From: an uncultured Gammaproteobacteria bacterium
GTDB lineage: Bacteria; Pseudomonadota; Gammaproteobacteria; Pseudomonadales; Azotimanducaceae_A
Reading direction: 5' to 3'
DNA: 23,467 nucleotides
Assembly: GCA_913041025.1 (NCBI GenBank)
Contig: CAJWGQ010000019.1
Location: 1-23,467 of the forward strand
Shown here: positions 1 through 8,507 of the stretch, one piece after another
Numbering within the stretch: position 1 is the stretch's first letter
Layout: every line of letters begins with the position of its first letter
Program-made: the position numbers and the translations under genes
The notes under the pieces: generated by a model
What the model was told of the DNA's origin: nothing
Databases searched by the model: none
Seen by the model: the letters and a program-made list of their open reading frames with translations, nothing else

Positions 1-124
1 GTTTTCGAGTTGGGGCCACCGGCTTCGAAAGATCGTCTATTTCTGACTCGCTCCAATGTTGTTCGATAAAAGCGACTATGGTTTTTCGGAAGGTCAAAAC
101 CTCTTGAGATAGAGTTAAATTCAT
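1..124 (-). CDS. Acyl-CoA dehydrogenase, N-terminal fragment (cut by window edge)
   Basis: An open frame starts at an ATG (complement of 122-124) and runs off the left edge, giving 41 codons. It begins MNLTLSQEVLTFRKTIVAFI. The pattern of a short polar start, a Glu or Gln, then FR and a helix ending in AFI is the usual beginning of acyl-CoA dehydrogenases, which oxidise acyl-CoA thioesters with FAD. No active-site part is visible, so the family call rests on this N-terminal helix alone. No Shine-Dalgarno sequence precedes the ATG; a good -10 hexamer sits six bases upstream, so the message may be leaderless. The gene is divergent from the M16 protease gene. Two complete acyl-CoA dehydrogenase genes lie elsewhere in the window. 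Confidence 0.6.
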   Translation of the reverse strand, partial: MNLTLSQEVLTFRKTIVAFIEQHWSESEIDDLSKPVAPTRK

Positions 125-130
125 CGCTTG

Positions 131-157
131 ATTATATATTAGGAAAGCCAATTTCAA
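131..157 (-). promoter_or_regulatory. Candidate promoter for the left-edge acyl-CoA dehydrogenase
   Basis: Read on the minus strand, a TTGAAA (152-157) is followed after 15 bases by a perfect TATAAT (131-136). The ATG starts six bases after TATAAT, so transcription would start at or next to the start codon, a leaderless arrangement. The 15-base spacer is shorter than the usual 17, so the -35 assignment is weak. Confidence 0.4.
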
Positions 158-199
158 CGTAATTAAAGAATGTATCCGTCAATCTAGTTGAGATTCTTA

Positions 200-205
200 T
201 ATACT
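200..205 (+). promoter_or_regulatory. Candidate -10 element of the M16 protease gene
   Basis: TATACT lies 52 bases upstream of the preferred ATG at 258. Transcription would begin near 212, which is downstream of the ATG at 207; this argues for the 258 start. No convincing -35 hexamer lies at the right distance. Confidence 0.3.
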
Positions 206-257
206 AATGTCCCTGAATGCTCCTAAAGCAATAGATACATACAAAGGTGATCGAAAA

Positions 258-3053
258 ATGACTCCAATTAAGCCTTTTCACTCATTTTCTTTTATTTGCC
301 TTCTGATGCTATTAGCAAGTTCCTGCTCACAAAGTCCAACTGAAGCGAAGGTAGAAGTGAATAAAAGCCCCAATGACGATCGCGAATATCAATATTTGTT
401 ACTAGACAACAAACTAAGGATCGTCCTGATCTCCGACCCCGAAGCCGAAAAATCCGCCGCCTCTTTTGCCGTCTTTAGAGGAAGTCTACATGATCCTGAT
501 AATCGGCAGGGCCTGGCTCACTTTTTTGAGCATATGCTTTTTATTGGGACCAAAAAATACCCGGAGCCGGACAGCTTCCAAAACTTTATCAATGCTAATG
601 GAGGGGGCACCAACGCATATACCTCAAGTGACCATACAAACTACTTTTTTGATATCAAGAATTCTGCTTTCAAAGAAGGTCTCGATCGATTCGCTCATTT
701 CTTCATCAACCCCTTACTATCGGATGAATATGTAGACCGTGAAAAAAACGCGGTGCATTCTGAATACCAGATGCAGAAAAAGGAAGATAGCTGGCGTCAA
801 TTCATGACCAGTAAACTTGCAATGAATCCTGAGTATGCGGGCAGCAAATTCTCTATAGGCTCTTTGGATACACTCTCCGGCGACGTCAGAGAAGAGTTAA
901 AGAAATTCCAAACAGAGCAGTATTCTGCGGATCAGATGGGCGTGGTAGTTTTATCAAACGAACCCTTAATCGATATGCGGAACTGGATCGAGCCACTGGT
1001 CAGCTTGATCCCCAACAGAGAGTTGGGTGACGCCCCGATCGATCAGGAAATGCTGCTCTCTAACGAATTGCCGATCACAATTTACTCGAAACCCATTAAG
1101 AACAAATACAAAGTTGAATACAACTTTCCTATACCTAGCATTTTGAACACAACAAATGTTAAGCCTGAACAATACATTACAAACCTACTAGGTCATGAAG
1201 GGAGCGGCAGTCTACATAAGCTGCTTAACTCTTATGGCTGGATCGAGTCTTTGAGCTCAGGTGCTGGGGCAACCGACCGCACAAATAGTTCCATTAACGT
1301 CTCTATCTCATTAACTAAAGAAGGCTCGCTACACGTTCCCGAAATAACTTCCTTACTTTTTCAATACATAGAGATTTTAGAACAGCAACAACCACTAGAA
1401 TGGCTTTACGATGAACAGGCTGTCGTGGCAAATCTGGCTTTTGAATTCCAAGAAAAAACCGGAGCGCTTCAATATGTATCTAGACTCGCCCCTAACCTTC
1501 AATACTACCCGCCTGAGGAAATCATCACCTCCTCTTACTTAATGAATCAATTTGATGGCCAGCTCATTTCCGAGTTAGTCTCTTACTTAAGAAAAGACAA
1601 CGTGTTAATTGAGGTGATCAGTCCAGAAGCCTCTACCGAAAATGTCGAGAAATGGTTTGAAGTTCCCTATACGCTCAAAAAGAATCATATCGATGTGTCT
1701 CCGCTTCAAACCGATGAATTATTCTTACCCAAAGCCAACCCTTTTCTTCCGGAAAATTTGGTTCTGTTCGATGGCGATAACAAGCCGATCCAGCAATTTG
1801 ACCAGAACAAGAATATTAGAATTTGGATGGACCAAGACCTTGAATTCGCAACCCCCAAGGGCAGCATCTTTCTGAGAATCAACCTGGAAAATGGTCTGAT
1901 GACCGCCGAAGATCGAGTATTTGCTCATCTTTATCGAGGCGTCGTTGCTGACGCATTGAACGAAACCGTTTATCCGGCCTATCTAGCAGGGCTCAGAGGA
2001 CAACACAGCGTGAGCGATAACGGGTACGAAATTCAAATTACTGGGTTCAACGCGAAACAGCTAACGTTGTTAGAAGTAATACTCAAAAATCTAATGGCGA
2101 GTCCGGTCGAACCAGATCGGTTTGACGTCGTTAAATCAAATCTGGTGCGAAATTGGCTAAACAGTGGAAAAAACTACCCCTATCGCCAAGCTATAAATGC
2201 CATATCTGAGATTTTAATTTCAAACCGATGGCCTGCTAAGGATCTAGCAAAGATCGCTCAGAATGCGACAGCAGAACAACTGACCGATTGGAGAAACCGC
2301 AAACTCAACAAAGTCTCCGTTGACGCGCTGCTGCACGGCAATGTTAACCAAAAAACAAAAAGCGACTTAGAAACTCTTCTCCTTGATCATCTTGTTATTA
2401 ATCAGGTCGAACCCCAGAAAGTCGAAGTTGAGGAAATAAATGAATCGCTGCTACTAGAATTAGACATTGATCATAATGATTCTTCCATGGTCATTTATCT
2501 GCAAGACAAGGATGAAAAAATTCGTTCAAGAGCGATTAGCACGCTGGCTGGACAGATGATCAGCACGCCATACTTTTCAGACCTGAGAACAAATCAGCAA
2601 CTTGGTTACGTAGTCAGTGCAGGTTCCCGAATGATGGAGGAGCGGAGTGGTTTGATTTTCTTGGTTCAGTCTCCTGCTCAGGGAGCGGATCACCTCGAGC
2701 AAGCAACTCTATTATTTATCGAAAACTATCGCACTAAACTGGCGACGATGGAGGATTCAGAATTTTCTCAGCATAAAGAAGGTTTAATCAATAATTTACT
2801 GCAGAAAGACAAAAATCTCACTCAAAGAAGCAAACGTTACTGGAGTGACCTTAAGAGGGGAAAACTTGACTTCAATACCCGGGAACTTCTTGCTGCTGAA
2901 ATAGAGAGCTTGCAAATCTCAGAAATAAAGTCTTACCTTGAAGAAGTTGCAACGAATCTCAATCGCAAGAGACTACTAGTCTATAGTCGAGGTAAATTCA
3001 ATTCAGCACCTAGCGCAGGGCGAAGACTTAGCGATAGCAGGATTTTCAAGTAA
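258..3053 (+). CDS. M16 family zinc metalloprotease (insulinase/pitrilysin type), predicted lipoprotein
   Basis: The 931-residue product has the length of the four-domain single-chain M16A proteases (E. coli pitrilysin has 962 residues), which degrade small peptides in the envelope. The inverted zinc motif HFFEH is at residues 88-92 with the third ligand Glu at 169 (ENAVHSEYQ). The C-terminal half keeps the substrate-binding Arg and Tyr in LRTNQQLGYVV. The N-terminus is a lipoprotein signal: a short basic start, a hydrophobic run and Cys after LLASS, so the mature protein is probably lipid-anchored and faces the periplasm. The open frame extends up to an ATG at 207. I chose 258 because AAAGGTGA (243-250) gives a well-spaced ribosome site, the signal peptide then starts correctly, and the likely -10 lies between the two starts. 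It stands alone, tail-to-tail with dinG, whose last bases it overlaps. Confidence 0.9.
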   Translation: MTPIKPFHSFSFICLLMLLASSCSQSPTEAKVEVNKSPNDDREYQYLLLDNKLRIVLISDPEAEKSAASFAVFRGSLHDPDNRQGLAHFFEHMLFIGTKKYPEPDSFQNFINANGGGTNAYTSSDHTNYFFDIKNSAFKEGLDRFAHFFINPLLSDEYVDREKNAVHSEYQMQKKEDSWRQFMTSKLAMNPEYAGSKFSIGSLDTLSGDVREELKKFQTEQYSADQMGVVVLSNEPLIDMRNWIEPLVSLIPNRELGDAPIDQEMLLSNELPITIYSKPIKNKYKVEYNFPIPSILNTTNVKPEQYITNLLGHEGSGSLHKLLNSYGWIESLSSGAGATDRTNSSINVSISLTKEGSLHVPEITSLLFQYIEILEQQQPLEWLYDEQAVVANLAFEFQEKTGALQYVSRLAPNLQYYPPEEIITSSYLMNQFDGQLISELVSYLRKDNVLIEVISPEASTENVEKWFEVPYTLKKNHIDVSPLQTDELFLPKANPFLPENLVLFDGDNKPIQQFDQNKNIRIWMDQDLEFATPKGSIFLRINLENGLMTAEDRVFAHLYRGVVADALNETVYPAYLAGLRGQHSVSDNGYEIQITGFNAKQLTLLEVILKNLMASPVEPDRFDVVKSNLVRNWLNSGKNYPYRQAINAISEILISNRWPAKDLAKIAQNATAEQLTDWRNRKLNKVSVDALLHGNVNQKTKSDLETLLLDHLVINQVEPQKVEVEEINESLLLELDIDHNDSSMVIYLQDKDEKIRSRAISTLAGQMISTPYFSDLRTNQQLGYVVSAGSRMMEERSGLIFLVQSPAQGADHLEQATLLFIENYRTKLATMEDSEFSQHKEGLINNLLQKDKNLTQRSKRYWSDLKRGKLDFNTRELLAAEIESLQISEIKSYLEEVATNLNRKRLLVYSRGKFNSAPSAGRRLSDSRIFK

Positions 3054-5124
3054 TCCCCGAGCCAATTCTTCGCCGATAGGGCGGTAGCGTATTTAGCAAT
3101 AGCTTTCCGTAAGACTTAGTAACAATCCGTCTATCCAGAAGCGTAATTTTACCGTAATCGTGCTCATTTCTGATCAACCTTCCGCAAGCTTGAACCAGTT
3201 TTAGAGCTGCGTCAGGCAGAGACATTTCGTAAAACGGATTTCGACCCTGACTCTCCAAAAATTCTGCCACTGTCTGGTCTATAGGATCGTCAGGCACGGC
3301 AAAAGGGATTTTTGCAATAATCACATGACGGCATAGATTACCCGGCAAATCGAGTCCCTCTGCAAAGCTGGCTAGTCCGACCAAAAAAGAAGACTTACCT
3401 TTCAGCACATTTTCTCTGTGGCGAGAAATTAACACTTGCTTAGCGTCTTCACCTTGCACTAACAACGATTGAATTAACGAGTCTGGTAATAACCTCACTA
3501 CACCATTTAACTGGCGCCAAGAAGTAAACAATATCAGAGCGCTTTGATCCTCATTTATGAGGCCCGGCAACAGCTTCGCCACCTCTTCGGTATGCGCATC
3601 AGAGTCACGAGGATCGCTCACAAGGTCAGGAACGCATAAGGTCGCAACTTCGGGAAAGTTGAATGTACTGACTAGCCGAAGCTGTTTGACTGTATTGTCC
3701 AAACCAGATTGACTAAGGAACCGAGAGAACATTCCTCCAACGGTGAGTGTTGCTGAGGTACATATAGCGGCATAACATTCTTGCCATAAAAGATCGTTTA
3801 ATATTTCACCCGGCTCGATTGGAGCGGAGAACACGTCATAATATGAATCATTATGAGAAACCCAACGCGCTCGTGGCGGGTTATTTGAATCATCCAATGC
3901 GTAATCCTTGACCAGATCCAACAAAGACCTCGATCGCAAAGCCAGCCCCCCGATTTGGGCTAACCAATTTCCCGCTACACCTGCTTTAATTCCATCAAAT
4001 TCTCCCGCTACTGCCTCTTGAACTTTTGCGTAAACCTTATCAATCAATGACGCCAAGTTCTCCGAGTGAGGACCAAGATCTCGAAACTTAGAGGAAATTT
4101 GAGTAGGTACTTTTCCTAAAGGAAATCGATGTAACCCTCTCCCCTCATCCTTATCTATAAAATGCAGTTCGGGTAGCAAGGCACTGATTTCTTCAATAAT
4201 CTGCTGAATCGGTTTTATAGAAACACTTACAGAAGATGCTAAGTCAACAAACTCTGCAGGACGAGAGAATTGTTGAGTCATGGTTCCTAGTGTATTAACA
4301 ACCGTATCAAGCCACTGCAGCGTACCCGTAACACCAGAGTGCAACGTAAAGTGGTTTCTGGTTTTCTCTGCAATATGATGCGCCTCATCAATAATGTAAA
4401 TACAGGAAGCAGGCTCCGGCAAGATAACTCCTCCCCCCAACGCCAAATCAGAAAGCAGCAAGTCGTGATTGGATATTATGACATCTGCTTTTTCTAAACT
4501 TTCCCTAGCCCTAAAAAACGGACACTGACTAAAAAAGGCACACTGATTATTCGTGCAACCTCTATGATCATTTGTAAGAGGTCGCCAATCTTTGTCGTCC
4601 AGGTTACCTTCCCAGCTATCCACTTCTCCATTCCATTTGCCCGCGCTAAAACGCCGGAGCATTTCTTGGTAAATCATAATTTGATCTGAGCCTACCTCAT
4701 CGAGAAAGGGCATTTCCTCTTGGCTCGCCGATCTCAAATAGTCATCGAGTCGCTTTATACAAAGGTAGCGACCACGCCCTTTAACTAAGTCATAAATAAA
4801 CTCTAGCCCTGCATGGTCTTGGACATCGGGCAAATCTTTAAGATAAACCTGTTCCTGAAGATTGACGGTGGCAGTAGATATCACCAATTTTTTACCCAAG
4901 GTCTGAGCAATTGGTATAGCCGCAAGGCAGTAGGCAACTGTTTTACCCGTGCCTGTTCCAGCTTCCACCACAGCCAACAAGGAATCGCTTGACCCCAAGG
5001 ATCGAGCAATAAATGCAATCATCTCGCGCTGGGTTTTTCTCGGTGAGAACTGGTTAGCAGAGAGCCAATCTCGATAGGCTTCCTGAATTGTTGCTTTAAT
5101 TTCCTGGCTAAGTCCGCCCTCCAT
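3046..5124 (-). CDS. dinG: ATP-dependent Fe-S DNA helicase, DinG family
   Basis: A 692-residue XPD/DinG-type superfamily 2 helicase that unwinds DNA 5' to 3' and acts on D-loops, R-loops and other damaged-fork structures. Walker A (EAGTGTGKT) is near residue 60. Four cysteines at about 122, 190, 195 and 201 (GRYLC, then CTNNQC and SQC) are the 4Fe-4S ligands. The Walker B box is DEAH at 246-249, and motif VI is QACGRLIRN in the C-terminal part. The length and the C-terminal block (AEGLDLPGNL to LLDRR and SYGK) fit DinG (716 residues in E. coli) better than the shorter YoaA. The frame is open one codon further to a TTG at 5127; the adjacent ATG at 5124 is preferred, although neither has a clear ribosome site. 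It is last in the long minus-strand block, 81 bases after the acyl-CoA dehydrogenase, and its stop overlaps the M16 gene end by 8 bases. Confidence 0.9.
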   Translation of the reverse strand: MEGGLSQEIKATIQEAYRDWLSANQFSPRKTQREMIAFIARSLGSSDSLLAVVEAGTGTGKTVAYCLAAIPIAQTLGKKLVISTATVNLQEQVYLKDLPDVQDHAGLEFIYDLVKGRGRYLCIKRLDDYLRSASQEEMPFLDEVGSDQIMIYQEMLRRFSAGKWNGEVDSWEGNLDDKDWRPLTNDHRGCTNNQCAFFSQCPFFRARESLEKADVIISNHDLLLSDLALGGGVILPEPASCIYIIDEAHHIAEKTRNHFTLHSGVTGTLQWLDTVVNTLGTMTQQFSRPAEFVDLASSVSVSIKPIQQIIEEISALLPELHFIDKDEGRGLHRFPLGKVPTQISSKFRDLGPHSENLASLIDKVYAKVQEAVAGEFDGIKAGVAGNWLAQIGGLALRSRSLLDLVKDYALDDSNNPPRARWVSHNDSYYDVFSAPIEPGEILNDLLWQECYAAICTSATLTVGGMFSRFLSQSGLDNTVKQLRLVSTFNFPEVATLCVPDLVSDPRDSDAHTEEVAKLLPGLINEDQSALILFTSWRQLNGVVRLLPDSLIQSLLVQGEDAKQVLISRHRENVLKGKSSFLVGLASFAEGLDLPGNLCRHVIIAKIPFAVPDDPIDQTVAEFLESQGRNPFYEMSLPDAALKLVQACGRLIRNEHDYGKITLLDRRIVTKSYGKLLLNTLPPYRRRIGSGIT

Positions 5125-5205
5125 CAAACAACACCGACGTAGATCTTATCAGCAACATCATTAATGAAATTTGGATAAGTTGAACAATGAAAACTTTCGC
5201 AGAAA

Positions 5206-6372
5206 CTATCGAAGAGAAGCCCCTAAAATTTCTCGGGCAATTACGTGTCTTTGAACCTCACTAGGTCCTTCTCCAATGCGTCGGATGCGCATTTCACGAA
5301 ACCATCTCTCAAAAGGTAGGTCTTTAGCGACCCCCAAACCACCAAACATTTGCATACAACGGTCCACCACTCGACCACCAGCCTCAGTAGCAACCAGCTT
5401 TGCCATCGCAGCTTCCTTTCGAAAATTCTCCCCTCTCTCAGCCTTGGCAGCGGCCTCAAGAGTGATCCACAACGACTGCTTAATGTCGATTTCATTATCT
5501 ACCAACATCCATTGAATCGCTTGCCTACTCGATAAAGGCGCACCGAAAGTCTCTCTTTGCGGCACATACTCTAACGCCATTTCTTGAGCTTTTATGGCGA
5601 CGCCAATGCATCCTGCCGCGTAGGGAATTCTCTGCCTCGTTAGCCGGTCATTTGCAATAGCAAAACCTTTGTTAACCTCTCCCAATATGTTTTCATCGGG
5701 AACTCGCATGTCTACAAACTGCAACTCAGTAGCATAGTGGGCAGATCGCAGAGTGTGCACCACACGACGAACATGAAACCCAGGTGTATCGGTATCGACT
5801 ATAAAACAGGTGACGCCATTTCTTCCTTTGTCCGAATCAGTTCTCGCAAAAACCAATCCAAAGTTAGCTCTGTCCGCACCACTAATCCACAACTTGCTGC
5901 CATTGATAACCCAATCGTTTCCTTCTCGAACGGCTTTTGTTTGTATGGCACGAGCAGGATCAGAACCTCCAGATGGTTCAGACAAACCAAAAAAACCTCG
6001 TTTCTCTCCCCGTAGCGTCGGGTACAGATACCTTTCTTTTTGCGAATCTGTTGCTTCAAATAACTGGGCTAAACCAGCACCCCCAAAAGTACCGTAACAA
6101 GGGGAGTACAGCCCTGCACGATGTTGTGACATCTCAACAGCCATCAAGGTGCGCGTGACCAGATCTATTTCGGGACCGCCATACTCTGGTGGAATATCCA
6201 AACCATACAAACCCATGGATCTTGTTTTTTCGACAAGGCGCTCGCGATCATCAGGCTCTAGTTCATCCGCATCAGGATCAAGGTTAGGCTCCAATGGAAG
6301 GATCTCCTCTCGCACAAATTTGCGGACCATGCCAATAATCATGTCTTGTTCTTCTGTGAGTTCTAGTTTCAT
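5206..6372 (-). CDS. Acyl-CoA dehydrogenase
   Basis: The 388-residue flavoprotein has the full acyl-CoA dehydrogenase fold: the N-terminal helical start (LTEEQDMIIGMVRKF), the beta-domain flavin and substrate signature FGLSEPSGGSDPA, and the C-terminal FAD-binding segment QMFGGLGVAKDLPFERWFR. The catalytic base is at the usual place, Glu about residue 368 in RRIGEGPSEVQ. It should oxidise an acyl-CoA to the 2-enoyl-CoA and pass electrons to ETF; chain length cannot be read. The frame is open to 6438, but the ATG at 6372 gives the standard family start and lies one base after the TAA of the small upstream gene, so translation is probably coupled. The longer starts would overlap that gene. It belongs to the 13945-5206 catabolic block and follows the ThDP enzyme and the small GIY-YIG-like gene. 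Confidence 0.92.
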   Translation of the reverse strand: MKLELTEEQDMIIGMVRKFVREEILPLEPNLDPDADELEPDDRERLVEKTRSMGLYGLDIPPEYGGPEIDLVTRTLMAVEMSQHRAGLYSPCYGTFGGAGLAQLFEATDSQKERYLYPTLRGEKRGFFGLSEPSGGSDPARAIQTKAVREGNDWVINGSKLWISGADRANFGLVFARTDSDKGRNGVTCFIVDTDTPGFHVRRVVHTLRSAHYATELQFVDMRVPDENILGEVNKGFAIANDRLTRQRIPYAAGCIGVAIKAQEMALEYVPQRETFGAPLSSRQAIQWMLVDNEIDIKQSLWITLEAAAKAERGENFRKEAAMAKLVATEAGGRVVDRCMQMFGGLGVAKDLPFERWFREMRIRRIGEGPSEVQRHVIAREILGASLR

Positions 6373-6373
6373 G

Positions 6374-6697
6374 TTAATCCGGACTAAGTCTTCCCAAGTT
6401 AATTGTTTCATTCTCCTTTGGGCCTTGCCCATGATCAAATTGATAAATCATCATCAGCTCTTTATAACGACTCCAGTACCCAGTCGTTACCTCCCAGCGA
6501 ACAAATGCCGCTTCATCAAACTGTTCCGAAGATTTCAGGACTTCGCCTTTCAATCCGAAGTGGCTCTTTGCCCCCGCGAAACCTATGTAGATTATTTCTT
6601 TGTTCGAGTCCGCTAGCTGAAACACCCCCATATTGCCTTTGAGTCGTCGCATCGCTTCAGAAACTGCGATCCATTCCTTGTCCAGCCGAATACTCAA
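6374..6697 (-). CDS. Small GIY-YIG-like protein of unknown role
   Basis: A 107-residue product. Residues 24-26 (GVF) and 37-39 (YIG), about ten residues apart, match the two-strand signature of the GIY-YIG fold. A following basic stretch and an Arg-Tyr-Lys-Glu helix (77-80) could hold the Arg and Glu expected of a nuclease, but the Asn-bearing C-terminal part is not evident and the domain is short, so activity is uncertain. The frame begins with a TTG that overlaps the TGA of the ThDP enzyme (TTGA), and it ends one base before the acyl-CoA dehydrogenase ATG. Such tight packing on both sides supports a real, co-translated gene. An internal ATG at residue 16 is an alternative start. I do not recognise a function. 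Confidence 0.7.
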   Translation of the reverse strand: MSIRLDKEWIAVSEAMRRLKGNMGVFQLADSNKEIIYIGFAGAKSHFGLKGEVLKSSEQFDEAAFVRWEVTTGYWSRYKELMMIYQFDHGQGPKENETINLGRLSPD

Positions 6698-8346
6698 TCT
6701 AAATCCACTTCCCGTTTTTGCTTCGGCATAATCGAAATCTCCATCGGATCAAATTGGTCCATATCAATATCAATCAAGTACGGTCCTTCTTCTTGCATCG
6801 CGAGCTCCAAAACTTCTTCGAACTCATCAACAGCTCCAACTCTCTTGGCCGGAACGCCCATACTTCTAGCCATTTTTGCGAACGCTATTTTACCAAGGTC
6901 CGTTTCGTTGATTCGCCCAAACCGATTGTCCTGCAACCATCTTAGCACTCCGTAACCCGAATCATTGAAAACGCAAACAACTACGGGCACTTTATACTGA
7001 GCGGCCGTAGCCAGTTCGGTAGCGTGGAACATAAATCCACCATCCCCATGTATTACGATAGTCTTTTTCCCAGTCGCAATCGCAGCACCTATACTCATTG
7101 GAAAACCAGGACCAATAGCTCCAGAGGTAGGGTTAATCGACGTTCTGGGCAGATAAATCGGGAATTGCTGGTTACCCCAGTTGTAAGCAGAAATCGTTTG
7201 ATCTCGAACAAACAATCCATCCCTGGGTAATTTAGAACGAATAATATCCATCACCTGTGGCCAATCCTTCCCCAATCTCGCGCGCATTGCTGTCTGTACG
7301 CCCTCTCTAGCCTGAAAGAGTGCCTCATTGAATTGACTATCATTCTGAGAGATATCCGATAACAGGGGTTTCAATTGAGTTAACGCTGATTTCGCGTCAC
7401 TTAACACACCAATATCTGCCTTGTGCGTTCTTCCAATCATAGTTCCATCGATATCTATCTGGATTAATTCTCCAGGTGGGGTTTGCTCATGAAATTGGCC
7501 ATCCACTCCAACAGCAAATTTGGTTCCGATCGCTATGGTCAGATCAGCATCTTGAATGGCACTGTAGATTCCAGCGCTATTGTAGTAATTGCCCATACAT
7601 AGGCGATGATCCTCCGGCAGAACTCCGCGACCATCGACGGTTGTTAGCACTGGCGCATCTAACTGCTCAGCAAGCTGACACAGCTCTCGGGTTGCTTCGG
7701 AGCTTATAACGCCGCCCCCGACCACGAAAATCCGTTTCGATGCATCTTTTATTTTATCGGCGACTTTCGAAATAACCGAGGGGTCTGCTTCAAAGAGGTT
7801 GCCGCCAGGCAATTCGATAGCAACCTTTTTCGCTTCAGCATATTGCAAATCTATCGGAATTTCGATTGCGCCTGGCTGAGGTCGTCCAGTAAACATATCG
7901 GAAACCACCGCTTGAAAGGAATCCGCCAGCTGACTGATATGTCTAGGACTTTCAACTCGCCTACAGACGGAAGACAACATCTGAATTTGTTTTTCTGCCT
8001 CATGAACGTATGACAGGCCTTTACCATAAAAAGTGGTGTCAGCTTGCCCCGTAATCACTAGGACCCTGGAGGATCCAAATTGAGATTCGTATAAACCGGT
8101 TACCGTGTTTGAAGTTCCCGGACCCGTCGAAGCAATCATTACTCCCAGCTTTCCAGTCGCTCGAGCGTAACCGTCGGCAGCATGTGTACCGGCCTGTTCA
8201 TGCCTCACATCAATAATCTTTGTTTTACCAAGACGATTAATTGCATCGAGAAGCGGCATATTATGGATACTAACAATGGCAAAGGCGTGCTCTATCCCTA
8301 AAGAAGCGAGGGCGTCAGCCACGAAGTCTGCTCCGATATAACTCAT
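6694..8346 (-). CDS. Thiamine-diphosphate-dependent enzyme (acetolactate synthase / 2-keto acid decarboxylase-like)
   Basis: A 550-residue protein with the PYR, central and PP domains of the ThDP superfamily. The activating Glu is residue 50 (VRHEQAGTHAADGYAR). The diphosphate and magnesium motif starts at GDG 434-436 and closes with Asn 461 (FNDSGYG). Such enzymes cleave or join carbon-carbon bonds next to a 2-keto or 2-hydroxy acyl group. No acetolactate synthase small subunit is adjacent, so a role in valine/isoleucine synthesis is unlikely; a catabolic lyase, carboligase or decarboxylase fits the neighbours better, but the substrate is unknown. The frame is open to 8400. The ATG at 8346 is chosen because GGGAGG (8353-8358) is six bases upstream. 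It follows a 161-base gap after the FAH-type gene and overlaps the next gene by four bases. Confidence 0.88.
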   Translation of the reverse strand: MSYIGADFVADALASLGIEHAFAIVSIHNMPLLDAINRLGKTKIIDVRHEQAGTHAADGYARATGKLGVMIASTGPGTSNTVTGLYESQFGSSRVLVITGQADTTFYGKGLSYVHEAEKQIQMLSSVCRRVESPRHISQLADSFQAVVSDMFTGRPQPGAIEIPIDLQYAEAKKVAIELPGGNLFEADPSVISKVADKIKDASKRIFVVGGGVISSEATRELCQLAEQLDAPVLTTVDGRGVLPEDHRLCMGNYYNSAGIYSAIQDADLTIAIGTKFAVGVDGQFHEQTPPGELIQIDIDGTMIGRTHKADIGVLSDAKSALTQLKPLLSDISQNDSQFNEALFQAREGVQTAMRARLGKDWPQVMDIIRSKLPRDGLFVRDQTISAYNWGNQQFPIYLPRTSINPTSGAIGPGFPMSIGAAIATGKKTIVIHGDGGFMFHATELATAAQYKVPVVVCVFNDSGYGVLRWLQDNRFGRINETDLGKIAFAKMARSMGVPAKRVGAVDEFEEVLELAMQEEGPYLIDIDMDQFDPMEISIMPKQKREVDLD

Positions 8347-8425
8347 AAAAATCCTCCCTACATTACTGCTCGCTTGATTTTTAAAATTAGCAAGAACCAA
8401 AAACCAACTTTAAACGTACCCAAAC

Positions 8426-8442
8426 TTGCTTACTTGAAGCAA
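8426..8442. promoter_or_regulatory. Perfect 6-bp inverted repeat upstream of the ThDP gene
   Basis: TTGCTT and AAGCAA are separated by five bases, making a dyad (8426-8442) in the gap between the FAH-type and ThDP genes. It is not followed by a T run on either strand, so it does not look like a rho-independent terminator. It could be an operator or a weak RNA hairpin. Confidence 0.3.
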
Positions 8443-8464
8443 CACCGTATCGATTCAGTGATTA

Positions 8465-8482
8465 ATCTCTCTTAAGAAAGAT
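8465..8482. promoter_or_regulatory. Near-perfect 18-bp palindrome just after the FAH-type gene
   Basis: ATCTCTCTTAAGAAAGAT is palindromic apart from one base pair. No T tract follows, so it is more operator-like than terminator-like. It shares the 161-base gap with the dyad at 8426-8442. Confidence 0.3.
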
Positions 8483-8507
8483 CTCTACATAAACGAATGC
8501 AGGGTGT

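Noticed and set aside
207..257. N-terminal extension of the M16 protease from the ATG at 207
   Set aside because: The 258 ATG has a well-spaced ribosome site and starts a proper lipoprotein signal; the likely -10 at 200-205 would start transcription after 207.
6373..6438. Longer N-terminus for the acyl-CoA dehydrogenase
   Set aside because: It would overlap the small upstream gene, its best ribosome-like sequence touches the ATG at 6411 directly, and the 6372 start matches the family.
6149..6616. 155-codon plus-strand frame
   Set aside because: It lies opposite the acyl-CoA dehydrogenase start and the GIY-YIG-like gene; its Ser/Arg-rich composition is that of an antisense shadow.
6694..8346. 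Assignment as 2-hydroxyacyl-CoA lyase working with a formyl-CoA transferase
   Set aside because: The idea is attractive with the CaiB/Frc neighbour, but the sequence keeps acetolactate-synthase-like motifs (HEQAGTHAADGYAR) and no CoA-binding tail could be recognised.
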